A DNA stretch of 33,310 bases from Octadecabacter ascidiaceicola. Lineage in GTDB: Bacteria; Pseudomonadota; Alphaproteobacteria; Rhodobacterales; Rhodobacteraceae. The stretch is taken from contig NZ_FXYD01000008.1 of NCBI RefSeq assembly GCF_900185015.1, forward strand, positions 1-33,310. The letters are read 5' to 3'. The notes beneath the pieces were generated by a model, which saw nothing but the letters and a program-made list of their open reading frames with translations, was not told where the DNA came from and made no database searches. Position numbers and translations under genes: made by a program. Each line of letters opens with the position of its first letter. Position 1 is the first letter of the stretch. Shown one piece after another: positions 33,172-33,310 of the stretch.

Positions 33172-33310
33172 GTACTTTGCTCCAATTCTGTTGAAAAAGT
33201 CTTCTTGATTTGAAGGCCATCGGCTGATTCAATTTCCCTATTACAACGGGGAATTTAGCGATGATGGGAGCGAAGCAGAAAGCGCAAGCGGCGTTGTTTT
33301 ATGAGTTCTC
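33172..33310 (+). mobile_element. Insertion sequence, left end (IS1182-like), truncated by the window edge
   Basis: The last bases hold the beginning of a transposon. The TTCTGTTGAAAAAGTC segment (33186-33201) is a form I associate with IS1182-type terminal regions, and the start of a transposase ORF follows. The exact left terminus and target duplication cannot be fixed, because the right end is outside the window; the left boundary given is approximate. Confidence 0.55.
33261..33310 (+). CDS. Transposase, IS1182-like, N-terminal fragment
   Basis: Only the first 16 codons are in view, giving MMGAKQKAQAALFYEF. This is the opening of IS1182-type transposases that continue with a helix-turn-helix and a DDE domain. 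GGGG nine to twelve bases upstream is a possible ribosome-binding site. It is cut by the window edge, so whether the full gene is intact cannot be told. Confidence 0.65.
   Translation, partial: MMGAKQKAQAALFYEF

Noticed and set aside
1-33310. CRISPR array, prophage or defence island
   Set aside because: No spaced direct repeats, cas genes, integrase, capsid or restriction genes were seen. The 69-base repeats are coding MORN units.

Overview
The window looks like chromosomal DNA of a marine Rhodobacteraceae (Roseobacter-type alphaproteobacterium). The evidence is the moderately high GC, an NDUFS4-like respiratory complex I accessory protein, a class I lysyl-tRNA synthetase, the tesA/ybbA/ybbP-like locus, and an IS1182-type transposase start of a kind I associate with this group. 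No rRNA, CRISPR array or prophage was seen. The right edge runs into an insertion sequence.

Layout. 1-1406: the 3' end of a thiamine-diphosphate decarboxylase, probably sulfopyruvate decarboxylase beta, followed without a gap by an FMN-dependent 2-hydroxyacid dehydrogenase. 1407-1842: no gene. 1843-1919: tRNA-Arg(TCT). 1968-5139: the complex I accessory protein, then uvrB and a YdcF-like protein on the other strand. 5136-8478: two small exported proteins around a large right-handed beta-helix protein. 8545-14761: housekeeping genes (lysK, a TerB-like protein, dacB, nadD, ettA). 14768-17173: a DUF4145 protein, a PhnA-like zinc protein, a cold-shock protein with a strong terminator, a small conserved protein and dodecin. 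17244-21679: a GDSL esterase divergent from a three-gene run (ABC ATPase, FtsX-like permease, gamma-glutamylcyclotransferase-like). 21663-27086: gltX, a DUF1801 protein, two related membrane proteins built from a shared module, and nadE. 27226-28665: an exported protein of 18 MORN repeats.

28772-33092 is the most distinctive region. A cupin-type XRE regulator is divergent from a tight five-gene operon: luciferase-like monooxygenase, glutathione S-transferase, flavin reductase, arylformamidase-like alpha/beta hydrolase and SnoaL-like protein. The spacer holds a perfect 11-bp-arm palindrome over the TATAAT box of the operon. I read this as a self-contained oxidative catabolic module with its own switch and unknown substrate. 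It is the best candidate for an undescribed system here.

Other points of interest are the MORN protein, whose 18 units resolve into two copies of a nine-unit block, and a new-looking two-helix plus PH-like module found three times in adjacent genes. All family assignments come from reading motifs; no database search was run.
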